From contig CAWIMS010000001.1 of the NCBI GenBank assembly GCA_963837285.1, positions 1,116,001 to 1,180,000 of the forward strand: a DNA stretch of 64,000 nucleotides, given 5' to 3'. Shown one piece after another: positions 34,709 through 47,120 of the stretch. Below the pieces are notes generated by a model. The model ran no database searches. It worked only from the letters and a program-made list of their open reading frames with translations, and had not been told where the DNA came from. The first letter of the stretch is position 1, and every line of letters begins with the position of its first letter. Source of the DNA: Planosporangium sp963837285 (GTDB taxonomy: Bacteria; Actinomycetota; Actinomycetes; Mycobacteriales; Micromonosporaceae). The translations under genes and the position numbers were made by a program.

Positions 34709-36382
34709 CTACAGCCCCAACGCGGCGTAGGTCTCGGTCCGCAGTGCGGACAGGGCGGCCGCTGCCCGCTCGCGCGCCGCTGGCACGTCGCCGTCCGCGG
34801 TCGGTTCCACCACTTCGAGGTACGCCTTGAGCTTCGGCTCCGTCCCCGACGGGCGCACCACGACGCGGGCGGACTCGGTGCGCAGCACCAGCGCGTCGGT
34901 CTCCGGTAGCAGGTCGTCGAGGCTGGTCACCGGCTCGTCCAGCAGCGACGCCGGCGGGTGGGCGCGCAGCCGCCGCATCAGCACGGCGATCTCGGCCAGG
35001 TCGTCGACGCGGACCGACACCTGGTCGGTGGCGTGCACACCGAAGTCGGCGGCCAGTTCGTCCAGCCGGTCGAGCAGGGTGCCCAGCTCAGCGCGCAGCC
35101 CGGCGGCCAGCTCGCAGACCAGCAGTGCCGCGCTGATGCCGTCCTTGTCGCGGACGTGCCGGGGCGCCACGCAGTATCCGAGCGCCTCCTCGTACCCGTA
35201 CACGAGGTCCCCGCCGCCGGCCCGCACGATCCACTTGAACCCGGTCAGCGTCTCCCCGTACGGCATGCCGCGCGCCGCGCACAGCTTCGACAGCAGCGTG
35301 GAGGACACGATCGTGGTGGCGTACCGCCCGCGCACGCCACGGCGCATCAGGTGGTCGGCGAGCAGCACCCCGACCTCGTCGCCGCGCAGCATCCGCCAGC
35401 CGCCCGGTGCCGCCCGGTCCGGGACGGCCACGGCGCACCGGTCCGCGTCCGGGTCGTTCGCGATCGCGAGGTCGGCGTCGTTGGCTCTGGCCAGCGCGAT
35501 CACCCGGTCCATCGCGCCGGGCTCCTCCGGGTTGGGGAACGCGACGGTCGGGAACTCGGGGTCCGGCTCGGCCTGCGCCGCGACCACGAGTGGCGGCGCG
35601 AAGCCGGCGGCGGCCATCGCGTCGGCGAAGAGGTGAGCCCCGACACCGTGCAGCGCCGTGTACGCGACGACAAGCTCCTGCGGCTGCGACCGGTCCACAA
35701 CGGACGCTGCACCGTCCACGTAGGACCGGACGATCTCCTCGCCCAGCGTCTCGCCCGGACCGCCGAGTGGCACGCCGCGGGCGGCGCCCACGTCACGGAT
35801 CGCCGCCTCGATCTCGGCGTCGGCCGGTGGCACCAGTTGCGCGCCGTCGCCGCCCGGCCCGCCGGCCGCCGCACCCAGGTACACCTTGTACCCGTTGTCC
35901 TGCGGCGGGTTGTGGCTCGCCGTCACCATCACCCCGGCGGCCGCGTCGAGCCGGTGTACCGCGTGCGCCAGTACCGGTGTCGGCAGCGGCCGGGGGAGGA
36001 CCAGCGCCCGCCGGCCCGCCCCGGTGGCCACCCGCGCGGTGGCGTGCGCGAACTCGGCGGAGCGGTGCCGTGCGTCGTACCCGATGACCAACGGCCCGGA
36101 CACCGCACGGGCGTCGAGCCAGCGCACGAGCCCGGCAGCGGCGGTGAGCACAACGGCGAGGTTCATGCCGGCCGGGCCGGCGCGCAGCGGCCCCCGCAGG
36201 CCGGCGGTGCCGAACTGCAGCGGGCCGGCGAACCGGTCGGCCAGCTCGTCGGCGCTGCCCGGCAGCGCGTCGAGGACGGCCTGCAGCTCGGCCCGGTCGG
36301 ACTCGTCCGGGTCACCGTCGAGCCAGGACCGCGCCAGCCGGCGCAGTTCGGTGAGGGCCGGGCCTTCCCGCGTCGTGGTCAT
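34709..36382 (-). CDS. phosphoglucomutase/phosphomannomutase
   Basis: 557 residues. Phosphohexomutase with all four signature loops: phosphoserine loop GVMVTASHNPPQDNGYKVY, metal loop ANDPDADR, sugar loop in YGYEEALGYC, and phosphate loop VRPSGTEPKLKAY. ATG 36382 (MTTTREGP) is chosen; an upstream ATG at 36412 overlaps the kinase stop (ATGTCTGA) but has no ribosome binding site. Middle gene of a kinase-mutase-MetF-like run on the minus strand. Confidence 0.9.
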   Translation of the reverse strand: MTTTREGPALTELRRLARSWLDGDPDESDRAELQAVLDALPGSADELADRFAGPLQFGTAGLRGPLRAGPAGMNLAVVLTAAAGLVRWLDARAVSGPLVIGYDARHRSAEFAHATARVATGAGRRALVLPRPLPTPVLAHAVHRLDAAAGVMVTASHNPPQDNGYKVYLGAAAGGPGGDGAQLVPPADAEIEAAIRDVGAARGVPLGGPGETLGEEIVRSYVDGAASVVDRSQPQELVVAYTALHGVGAHLFADAMAAAGFAPPLVVAAQAEPDPEFPTVAFPNPEEPGAMDRVIALARANDADLAIANDPDADRCAVAVPDRAAPGGWRMLRGDEVGVLLADHLMRRGVRGRYATTIVSSTLLSKLCAARGMPYGETLTGFKWIVRAGGGDLVYGYEEALGYCVAPRHVRDKDGISAALLVCELAAGLRAELGTLLDRLDELAADFGVHATDQVSVRVDDLAEIAVLMRRLRAHPPASLLDEPVTSLDDLLPETDALVLRTESARVVVRPSGTEPKLKAYLEVVEPTADGDVPAARERAAAALSALRTETYAALGL

Positions 36383-36404
36383 CCCCGTTGATAGCACGGT
36401 TCGT

Positions 36405-38576
<2,172 letters not shown>

Positions 38577-38842
38577 TGGCTTCTAACCGTTGTTCCGCAG
38601 TCGGTGGTGAGCGGTCAGGGTCGATCACGTGTTCGGGCGGCCGGAGAAGGAGGTTTCCGGCGAACACTCCTATCTTGCCGGGTAGCCGCGGGGGAGGGGA
38701 AGCCACGTCCACGTTCTGCGACCATATCCGTAACCCGCCAGCGCCGACGACCACGCCCCGCCGGTCGAATGCCGATCGTGTGCGCTATCCCTCACGCAAC
38801 ATGCGGTCGCAGGATCGTTACCCGGACTTAATATCTCCTGGT
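38577..38842. other. 266-bp divergent intergenic region
   Basis: Holds the start regions of the kinase gene (minus) and the mutase gene (plus). TAATAT (38829-38834) ends 8 nt before the mutase ATG and is the best -10 candidate; no Shine-Dalgarno is visible for that ATG. No other feature seen. Confidence 0.45.
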
Positions 38843-40429
<1,587 letters not shown>

Positions 40430-40462
40430 CCCCCACCCGCTCCGCCCCGCGCCCCTCGCCCC

Positions 40463-40541
40463 AAGATCCCCGCAGATGTAACCCAATTGCTGCTTCCGGG
40501 TCCGCTTGATGCCGCAGATGGGTTACATCTGTGCGGATCTT
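40463..40541. repeat. 23-bp inverted repeat (second type)
   Basis: Arm 40463-40485 (AAGATCCCCGCAGATG, then TAACCCA) and arm 40519-40541 (TGGGTTACATCTGTG, then CGGATCTT) match at 21 of 23 positions around a 33-nt interior. Different in sequence from the nine-copy family but also GATC-ended. The right arm supplies the TAA stop of the minus-strand DUF559 pseudogene. Confidence 0.88.
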
Positions 40542-41445
40542 CGGGAGCGCAACACGGCCCTCAGTTCGCTCGCGAAGCCGTCGAAGTCCTCGCGGAGGCG
40601 CTTCGCCGTTACGTGCAGGACGATCCAGTTCGCCGCTACGAGCGCGTTCAGGCGGCGCCGGTCGGCGTGGATCTGCGTCGCCGACTCCGCATGCCAGACG
40701 CCGTCGTACTCGACCGCCACCCCGCAGTCCGGCCAGGCGAGGTCCGACCGCGCGACGAACTGTCCGTTATGCGTGATGACGAACTGAGTGACCGGCTTCG
40801 GGATCCCGGCCAGCACGAGTCGGACCCGCAGCCGCGTCTCGGGTGGCGACGCGGCGCCCGGATCGGCCAGCGAAGCCACCCGCATCGCGCGCCGCCAGCC
40901 GCGCTCTCCGTGATGGGCCTGCGCGAACTTGGCGAACCGTGCCAGGTCCACCGCCCGCGCCGCGGCGAGCGCGTCGACATGAACGACCGCCTCCACCGGA
41001 TCCAGCCATTGCGCCAGATCCCAGCACGTGCGTACCGGGGTCGTCAGCGGCAGCGCCGCCCGCGGCTGGATCTCCGCGCCGGAGAGATTGCCGGTGTGCA
41101 CCACCAACTCGGCTCGGTGACGGATCCGCGCGTTGGGCGGGACCAGGACCTCGACCGGGTCTGTCGGGCCGACCAGGCGCGCCCGTACAGGTACGCCGCC
41201 GACCTTCCGGCGATCATCCCGCCGTCCGGCAGTACGAACCGCGCAACCGCGAGACACCGGTGCCGATGTGTCAGCGTGATCGTCGCGTCCGTGTAGATCC
41301 CCCGCAGCACCTGCTGCTACGCGCGACTGCGCAGGTCGGCGGGGCTGAGCAGGCCGTCGGTCACGGCGTCGCCGCCGCTGAACATCGTGCCGGCGAGCGC
41401 GGCCGGACGGCGGGGGGTACGGGGCACGCGGTCGAGGATGCGCAA
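40523..41445 (-). pseudogene. DUF559/AbiEi-like gene with stop and frameshift
   Basis: Minus strand. Read piecewise the product is AALAGTMFSGGDAVTDGLLS, PADLRSRA, stop, QQVLRGIYTDATITLTHRHR ... MIAGRSAAYLYG, frameshift, LVGPTDPVEVLVPP and a full C-terminus with the DUF559 (endonuclease-like) pattern DLAWPDCGVAVEYDGVWHAE. The stop is TAG at 41319-41317 where relatives usually have Trp (TGG). Near 41188-41192 one G is missing from the run after TACGG. The largest intact piece starts at 41257. Such proteins often have an AbiEi-like N-terminal part. Start near TTG 41445 is a guess. Confidence 0.75.
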
Positions 41446-42138
41446 GCCGGAGAACGAAAGGCGAGCCCCAAATTCTTTCTGTGGATAGTGCTGTGGATAA
41501 CTGACACAGATTGACGCGGAGTGAGAGCCTCTACGACAACCCGTACTGGTTGCACGTTGAGTCCAACGACACAGCGGCAGAAGTGTCAACACTCGTTTGG
41601 AACGACAAAACCGCCAAATGCCGGCGCAACCACGCGGTTAAAAGGTCAAATTAAGGGAATGAGCGTCAGCAACGGCGGAGTGTCGGTTTGGTGCTCGTGT
41701 CGTACGGCAAGAAGACGGACCTTAGCAGAGAGCAGCCGAGATCTTGCCGAAAGTAGGAGGCGGTGACGGACGACGTGTGCGGCTTCGGTCCCCGAATTCG
41801 TGCCAGCCTATGCTCGCTGTCGTCACAGTCTGTTGAGCAGCGGCCATTCTGGCTGGGTAAATGCTCGGACGAACTCGACCATGAACCACTGTCATGTATT
41901 GATCCGTGACCCTTCATGGTCGTAACCCGTTGTAGGAGGAGTGGGGCACGTGTCAGCGTTCGATAGCGGATACGCGGCTCTGCCTGCGTCCTCAAATCGT
42001 CCCTACCAGGGATTTCGTGACGTAGCGCTACGCGATCGCTACCAGAATGATGTTGCGCTCCGTCACCATAGCGGGGCTACGCTGTCCGCAGCGCGCACGG
42101 GGCGTGCTGATCCTTTAGACCGAGATCGAGAACTCACC
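41446..42138. other. AT-richer region without a convincing gene
   Basis: About 690 bp, clearly lower in GC than the rest. Contains two TGTGGATA-type sequences 12 nt apart (41480-41488 and 41492-41500, the second a perfect TGTGGATAA) in what was probably the promoter or upstream part of the DUF559 gene. A strong AGGAGGAG at 41934-41941 precedes GTG 41950, in frame with the M20 gene; see that entry. No tRNA or mobile-element ends recognised. Confidence 0.5.
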
Positions 42139-43401
42139 GTGACGAGTGCGTTGACGCTACCGCCGAGTAGCCCGCTGACGTCGTCTTGGCCCGAGACGCC
42201 ACCCGGGGCCGATCCGCTGCCCGGTCAACTCGACCGTTGGCTTGCCTCCCGGGGGGCTGAGCTGGTAGCCGTACGACGCCACATTCACGCACATCCAGAG
42301 CTTTCCGGCCAGGAATTCGAGACCGCCGCTCTGGTTGCGCGCGAATTGACCGCCGCCGGCCTTTCGCCGCGCATGTTGCCGAAGGGCAACGGCGTGATTT
42401 GCGACGTAGGCCACGGCGATCGGGTCATCGCGATTCGCGCCGACCTCGACGCGCTGCCGTTGCCGGATACGAAGGACGTGCCCTACCGCTCGACGATCGA
42501 CAACGTCTGTCACGCGTGCGGTCACGACGTTCACACCACGGTGCTGCTCGGCGTCGGTCTGGCGCTGGCCCAGCTCGCGGAGCGTAACGAGCTGCCCGGC
42601 CGGGTCCGGTTGCTGTTCCAGCCGGCTGAGGAGCAGATGCCCTCGGGTGCGCCCGAAGTGATCGCCGCCGGTGGCCTGAAGGACGTCACCGGGATCTTCG
42701 CCCTGCACTGCGCCCCGCAACTGCCGACCGGCCTGGTCGGCGTGCGGTCCGGCCCGTTCACCGCGGCCGCCGACAAGGTCGAGGTCAAGCTCACCGGCCG
42801 GGGCGGCCACACCGCCCGCCCGCACCTCACGGCCGACCTGGTGCACGCGCTGGGTCGGGTCGTCGTCGACGTACCGTCGCTGCTCGACCGCCGGGTCGAC
42901 CCGCGTGCCGGGGTCTCGATGGTGTTCGGCATGATCCGCGCCGGTGAGGCGGCCAACGCTATCCCGATCGAGGGGTATGCGCGGGGCACCGTCCGGGTGC
43001 TCAACCGGGACGCGTGGCGCGAGGTGCCTGAGCTGATCACCAAGCTGGTCCACGACGTGGTGGCCGGCACCGGTGCCGAGGTCGAGGTCACGTACACCCG
43101 CGGGGTGCCGCCGGTGGTCAACGACCGGCTCGCCACCGCGATCGTTGCCGGCGCAGCCGGTGCGGCGCTCGGCCCGGACCGGGTGGTCGAGGCCGAGATC
43201 AGCATGGGTGGCGAGGACTTTTCGTTCTACCTGGAGCAGGTGCCCGGCGCGATGATCCGCCTCGGCTGCGGGATCCCGGGTTCGGACACCAAGTTCGACA
43301 TCCACCAGTCGGCGTTCGACGTCGACGAGCGGGCGATCGGGTACGGCGTGCGCGTCATGGTGCACACCGCCCTCGCGGCGCTATCGGCCGGCCCGTTCTA
43401 G
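42139..43401 (+). CDS. M20-family amidohydrolase/peptidase
   Basis: 420 residues from GTG 42139. M20D pattern: VRRHIHAHPELSGQEFETA, IRADLDALPLPD, VCHACGHDVHTTVLLG (metal ligands), FQPAEEQMPSGAPEVIAAGG, TGRGGHTARPHL and MGGEDFSFYLEQVPG. Likely hydrolyses an N-acyl amino acid or similar amide. The same frame is open back to GTG 41950, which has a strong AGGAGGAG 8 nt upstream; those 63 codons have about 50% GC at third positions, unlike the gene body, so I left them out but the longer start is possible. Confidence 0.88.
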   Translation: MTSALTLPPSSPLTSSWPETPPGADPLPGQLDRWLASRGAELVAVRRHIHAHPELSGQEFETAALVARELTAAGLSPRMLPKGNGVICDVGHGDRVIAIRADLDALPLPDTKDVPYRSTIDNVCHACGHDVHTTVLLGVGLALAQLAERNELPGRVRLLFQPAEEQMPSGAPEVIAAGGLKDVTGIFALHCAPQLPTGLVGVRSGPFTAAADKVEVKLTGRGGHTARPHLTADLVHALGRVVVDVPSLLDRRVDPRAGVSMVFGMIRAGEAANAIPIEGYARGTVRVLNRDAWREVPELITKLVHDVVAGTGAEVEVTYTRGVPPVVNDRLATAIVAGAAGAALGPDRVVEAEISMGGEDFSFYLEQVPGAMIRLGCGIPGSDTKFDIHQSAFDVDERAIGYGVRVMVHTALAALSAGPF

Positions 43402-43411
43402 ACAGTCATCG

Positions 43412-43441
43412 ATTGGGGGCCCCGCTTGCGGGGCCCCCAAT
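43412..43441. terminator. 14-bp perfect stem-loop between convergent genes
   Basis: ATTGGGGGCCCCGC (43412-43425) and GCGGGGCCCCCAAT (43428-43441) with a 2-nt TT turn (in practice a slightly shorter stem with a larger loop). Lies between the M20 stop and the facing DUF4349 stop; serves both directions. Confidence 0.92.
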
Positions 43442-43444
43442 TCG

Positions 43445-44380
43445 TCATTCAGAAGCTGGTGCAGGACCCGGCCGGCGGGTCCGGCGTACCCACCACAGGG
43501 CCACGCCGACCGGCACCGCCAGGGCTACCAGCCAGGGCAGCAGCGCACCGACGACGGTTGCCAGTACCCCCATCGACGCCGCGAACGAGTGCCAGCCGGA
43601 CTTCAGCCCGGCGAGGAAACCGGTCTCGTGCTTTTTCGGCGCCGGTTTCGCCGCGGCCTCCGGTCCGAGCAGGACGGCGGTGATCGTGGAGAGCGTGGTC
43701 TGATCGTCGAGCTTGCGCTTGCGCGACTTGAGCGACTCCAGGTCCGCCTCGCGCCGAGACAACTCCGACTCCAGCGAGACGACTTCGCTGATGCTCGCCG
43801 CCTTCGCGATCAGGTCGCGGACCCGGTCCACCCCGGCCTGTCCGGTGGCGATCCGGGCGTCCACGTCGGTCACCTGGTCGGTGACGTCCTCGGTGGACAG
43901 TTGCCGGCTCTCCTCTTTGCCCAGCTTGGCGACGCTGTCGACGACCGAGGAGAAGCGCGCTGACGGTACCCGAAGGGTCATTCTCGCCTGGGACTGGTCC
44001 TTGGCGCTGGTGCGGTCGTCGCCCCCGACAAAGCCGCCGGCCGCCGTCGCGAGAGAGCTCGCGTCGGCGGCCGCGCGCTCGACGTCGGTCACCCTGACCG
44101 TGACGGTACCCGTAAAGATCATGGACCGGGTATCGATGGTGAGCTGGGCGGGGACGCCTGGCTGCTGGGCGGGCGGGGCAGCCTTGTCGCCGGCCCCGGG
44201 AGGCTGCTGGGCCGCGCCGCCCTGTGCCGGCTGGGCCGCGCCCGGCTGTTTCACCGGTGCGGCACCGGAGTCGGACCTCGACGCGCCGCTGGACGAGCAG
44301 CCCGCGAGGCCGAGCCCGACAACCAGGCCGACGGCGGCTAACCACCCTGCTGAGCGCTTGGAAGAACGGATGACTGACAT
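43445..44380 (-). CDS. DUF4349-domain lipoprotein
   Basis: 311 residues. Signal peptide with lipobox VGLGLAGC, a Pro/Gln/Ala-rich linker, then the DUF4349 domain (TIDTRSMIFTGTVTVRVTDV, GGFVGGDDRTS, RMTLRVPSARFSSVVDSV, QVTDVDARI), a coiled-coil (LIAKAASISEVVSLESELSR) and a C-terminal membrane segment (LLPWLVALAVPVGVALWWV). So it is anchored outside by lipid and again by the C-terminal helix. Function unknown. ATG 44380 behind GGGGAGGGG. Confidence 0.88.
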   Translation of the reverse strand: MSVIRSSKRSAGWLAAVGLVVGLGLAGCSSSGASRSDSGAAPVKQPGAAQPAQGGAAQQPPGAGDKAAPPAQQPGVPAQLTIDTRSMIFTGTVTVRVTDVERAAADASSLATAAGGFVGGDDRTSAKDQSQARMTLRVPSARFSSVVDSVAKLGKEESRQLSTEDVTDQVTDVDARIATGQAGVDRVRDLIAKAASISEVVSLESELSRREADLESLKSRKRKLDDQTTLSTITAVLLGPEAAAKPAPKKHETGFLAGLKSGWHSFAASMGVLATVVGALLPWLVALAVPVGVALWWVRRTRRPGPAPASE

Positions 44381-44487
44381 GTCCCCTCCCCGGGTAGGGT
44401 CACGTTCGGTTGAGGCGTCCGTCGGACGTGATCCGCGTCCGGCCCGGTTCCGGCATTCGGTAGCAGCTTCGACACGAGGAGGTCACG

Positions 44488-45117
44488 ATGCGACTGACGA
44501 AGTTCTCCCACTCGTGCGTACGGCTGGAGCGCGACGGTGCGGCGCTGCTGATCGACCCGGGTACGTTGTCGGAGCGGGAGGCGCTGGACGGCGTGGACGC
44601 GGTGCTCGTGACCCACGAGCACGTCGACCATCTGGACGTCGACGCGCTGGCCGACGCGGTCGGGAAGCAGCCGGCGATCCAGGTGTACGTGCATCCGGAC
44701 GTCGTGCCGAAGCTCGGTGACCTGTCCAGTGTGATCAACCCGGTGGTCGCCGGCGACGAGTTCACCGCCGCCGGGTTCCGGATCCGGGCGTACGGTGGAC
44801 TGCACGCGATCATCCACCCGGATGTCCCGCGCATCGCGAACCTGGGTTTCTACGTCGAGGGCGTCTACCACCCCGGCGACTCGTTCGACGTGCCGGGCGA
44901 CGCGCGGGTCGACACGCTGCTCGTGCCGGTGTCCGCGCCGTGGCTGAAGATGTCCGAGGCGATCGAGTTCACCCGGCAGGTCGCGCCGCGGCGGGCGTAC
45001 GCCCTGCACGACGGGATCTACAACGATGCCGGTCTCGGGCTGGTCACCAACCTGATGCGCAACCTCTCGCATACCGAGTTCGAGCGGTTGACGCCCGGCC
45101 AGCAGGTCGAGGTCTAG
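44488..45117 (+). CDS. MBL-fold metal-dependent hydrolase
   Basis: 209 residues. Metallo-beta-lactamase fold with the motif T-H43-E-H45-V-D47-H48 and later HPGDSFDVPG. Similar to UlaG/YtkL-type small hydrolases with the start LTKFSHSCVRLE. Substrate unknown. ATG 44488 behind GAGGAGGTCACG. Two hypothetical genes follow within 25 nt gaps on the same strand. Confidence 0.88.
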   Translation: MRLTKFSHSCVRLERDGAALLIDPGTLSEREALDGVDAVLVTHEHVDHLDVDALADAVGKQPAIQVYVHPDVVPKLGDLSSVINPVVAGDEFTAAGFRIRAYGGLHAIIHPDVPRIANLGFYVEGVYHPGDSFDVPGDARVDTLLVPVSAPWLKMSEAIEFTRQVAPRRAYALHDGIYNDAGLGLVTNLMRNLSHTEFERLTPGQQVEV

Positions 45118-45139
45118 GCCGCTGGGCCAAGATAGGTGG

Positions 45140-46090
45140 GTGGATTCGGATCCGCCCGCCGTCGACTTCGTGAGCGACCTGTACGCGCTGCCGCCGGAGC
45201 AGTTCATCGCCGCCCGGGACGAGGCGGTGAAGCAGGCCAAGGCGGCCGGCGACCGGCGCCTCGCCGCCGAGATCGGCAAGCTGCGCCGCCCGACGGTCGC
45301 CGCCTGGGTGGTGAACCGGCTCGCCCAGGAACGCCCCGAGATGGTCGAGGAACTGCTCGACCTCGGCGAGGCGCTCCGGTCGGCCCAACGCAACCTGCGC
45401 GGCGACGAGCTTCGCGAGCTGTCCCTGCGACGGCGGGCGCTGGTGTCGGCGCTGGCCCGTGAGTCGGTCGTGCTGGCCCGGCGCGAGCACCGCCGGGACA
45501 ACCTGCCGGTGGCCGAGGTCGAGGCGACGCTGACGGCCGCGCTCGCCGATCCCGACGTGGCCGAGATGGTACGCACGGGGCAGCTCACCAGGACCGTCGA
45601 GTACACCGGTTTCGGGGAGACTCCGCGCCCCCGCCTTCGCCTGCTCCAGGGCGGCTCAGCCGACCCAGAGATCGACGTTGGTCGAAGTAACGCGGTTACG
45701 GTCGCTCCGACGGGACGCGATCGACCAACGTCTACGAAGGAGCGCGGGGACCGCGACGCCGGCACCCGAGCCCGGGCGCAGCGGGAGGCCGCCCAGCGGG
45801 AGGCGGCTGAGCGGGAGGCGGCGGAGCGGGAGGCCGCCGAACGGGCCGAGAAGGAACGTCGCGAGGCGGAGCGGCGGGAGGCGGAGCGCGCCGCGGCGGC
45901 CGAGCTGCGCCGGGCCCGGGCGACCGCGCACCGCGAACTGCTCGCCGCGCGTACCGAGTTGGCCGATGCCGAGGCGGCCCGGGCGCTGGCCGAACGGGCC
46001 GTGCTCGCCGCGCGGCGCCGGGTCGAGAAGGCGACGGCCGTGCTCACCGCGCTGCAAGGGCCGGATGACGAAATCGACGACCCTGGGTGA
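45140..46090 (+). CDS. conserved hypothetical coiled-coil protein
   Basis: 316 residues from GTG 45140. N-terminal helical domain with FVSDLYALPPEQFIAARDEA, IGKLRRPTVAAWVVNRLAQE; a short Pro/Arg-rich linker; then a long Arg/Glu/Ala coiled coil (repeats of REAAE at ~210-230). Family seen in actinobacteria without known function. 22 nt after the MBL gene. Confidence 0.75.
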   Translation: MDSDPPAVDFVSDLYALPPEQFIAARDEAVKQAKAAGDRRLAAEIGKLRRPTVAAWVVNRLAQERPEMVEELLDLGEALRSAQRNLRGDELRELSLRRRALVSALARESVVLARREHRRDNLPVAEVEATLTAALADPDVAEMVRTGQLTRTVEYTGFGETPRPRLRLLQGGSADPEIDVGRSNAVTVAPTGRDRPTSTKERGDRDAGTRARAQREAAQREAAEREAAEREAAERAEKERREAERREAERAAAAELRRARATAHRELLAARTELADAEAARALAERAVLAARRRVEKATAVLTALQGPDDEIDDPG

Positions 46091-46114
46091 CGAGATCACG
46101 ACGGTACCGGCACA

Positions 46115-46933
46115 ATGAGGCGGGTGACCCCCGAGCAGACCGCCGCCGCCGTGAAGCAGGCGGTGCTGGAGCTCGGCGGAGCCTTCAGCCACGATCCCAA
46201 GACCATGCGCAAGGCGCGCCAACTCGGCCTGACCGGTTGGGCGTTCTATGTGGCCGGCCGGGCCGGTGCGCTCGGGGAGGTGCGCCCGGACACGGCCGCC
46301 GCGGCGGTGGCGTTCATCGCGGCGGAAGCGGTCAAGGACGGCTGGGAAGCCGCCCGCCGGGTGGCCCCGCCGGCCGACATTGCCGGGCACAACCTCGCCG
46401 AGTGCTGCCGCTGGGGCCGGGAGAACCTGGAGTCGTTCTACGGGCTGATCCGCTTCATCGAGCTGGCGGAGCGGGTCGTCGTGGAAGCCGACCCGGCCGG
46501 CATGCCGCTGTTCGCCGCCTGGCGGGCGATGCCGATACCCGACGACTCGCCCGGTGCCCGGGCCGCCGTCCTGCTGCATCTGCTCCGCGAGCACCGGGGC
46601 GGCGCGCATGTACTGGCGGTCCGGGCGAGCGCGCTGACCCCGCTGGAGGCGATCGTGGCCGGCCCCGACGGCGAGGCGGGGGCGACCGCGTTCGGCTGGC
46701 AGCCGCCGTACCCGTCGTATGCGCCGCTGGTCCGCAAGCGCGCCTGGGCCGAGGCGCTGACCGACCGCATCGCCGGCGAGGCGTACCGGGCGCTGGAGCC
46801 CGATGAGCGCCGCGAGCTGGTCGACCTGATCAACGCGGCGCGGGAGATGCAGGCCGAGCGCACCCCGCCCGCGCCGCCCGCCGGGAGCCGGCAGTACGAC
46901 TGGGCGGACAACAGGGGCCCGGGTTTCCGCTAG
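46115..46933 (+). CDS. SCO6745/SalK-like family protein
   Basis: 272 residues. Pattern of the actinobacterial SCO6745 family: GGAFSHDPKTMRKARQLGLT, GWAFYVAGRAGALG, PLFAAWRAMPIPDD, ARAAVLLHLLREHRGGAHVL, ALTPLEAIVAGPDGE, FGWQPPYP. Helical, no catalytic motif recognised. ATG 46115 is used; GTG 46124 is an alternative. Its TAG stop forms the first half of TAGACT, which may be the -10 of the next gene. Confidence 0.82.
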   Translation: MRRVTPEQTAAAVKQAVLELGGAFSHDPKTMRKARQLGLTGWAFYVAGRAGALGEVRPDTAAAAVAFIAAEAVKDGWEAARRVAPPADIAGHNLAECCRWGRENLESFYGLIRFIELAERVVVEADPAGMPLFAAWRAMPIPDDSPGARAAVLLHLLREHRGGAHVLAVRASALTPLEAIVAGPDGEAGATAFGWQPPYPSYAPLVRKRAWAEALTDRIAGEAYRALEPDERRELVDLINAAREMQAERTPPAPPAGSRQYDWADNRGPGFR

Positions 46934-47120
46934 ACTGCCGGTGGCGTGCTCGCGCGCCGTACCCTCTGACCGGTGGCCCACGCCCGCCGGCGATCGCGGG
47001 GGCGAAGGTGGTTCCCATGCCATCGCGGGTGTCGGCATCCGCTGTCCACCTTCTGGACGGTGGCCGGGAGCGACGGCGTGGGGCGGAAGCGACCGGCCGG
47101 CCGTCCATGAAGGACACCTG
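46934..47120 (+). promoter_or_regulatory. 187-nt leader with nested stem potential upstream of BtrH_N gene
   Basis: A possible -10 TAGACT (46931-46936) would start an RNA ~175 nt before the next start codon. It can fold: CCCACGCC (46978-46985) with GGCGTGGG (near 47073-47080); inside, AAGGTGG (near 47005) with CCACCTT (near 47046), itself enclosing ATGCC/GGCAT. I cannot match it to a known riboswitch. The reading frame through it is open from GTG 46941 but has no ribosome binding site. Confidence 0.4.

Noticed and set aside
41480..41500. Two TGTGGATA-type sequences resembling DnaA boxes
   Set aside because: Only two, with no dnaA, dnaN or AT-rich unwinding region nearby; likely chance or promoter sequence of the DUF559 gene, not an origin.
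41666..41995. 109-codon minus-strand ORF in the AT-richer gap
   Set aside because: No ribosome binding site, no family resemblance, and it overlaps the upstream region of the M20 gene.
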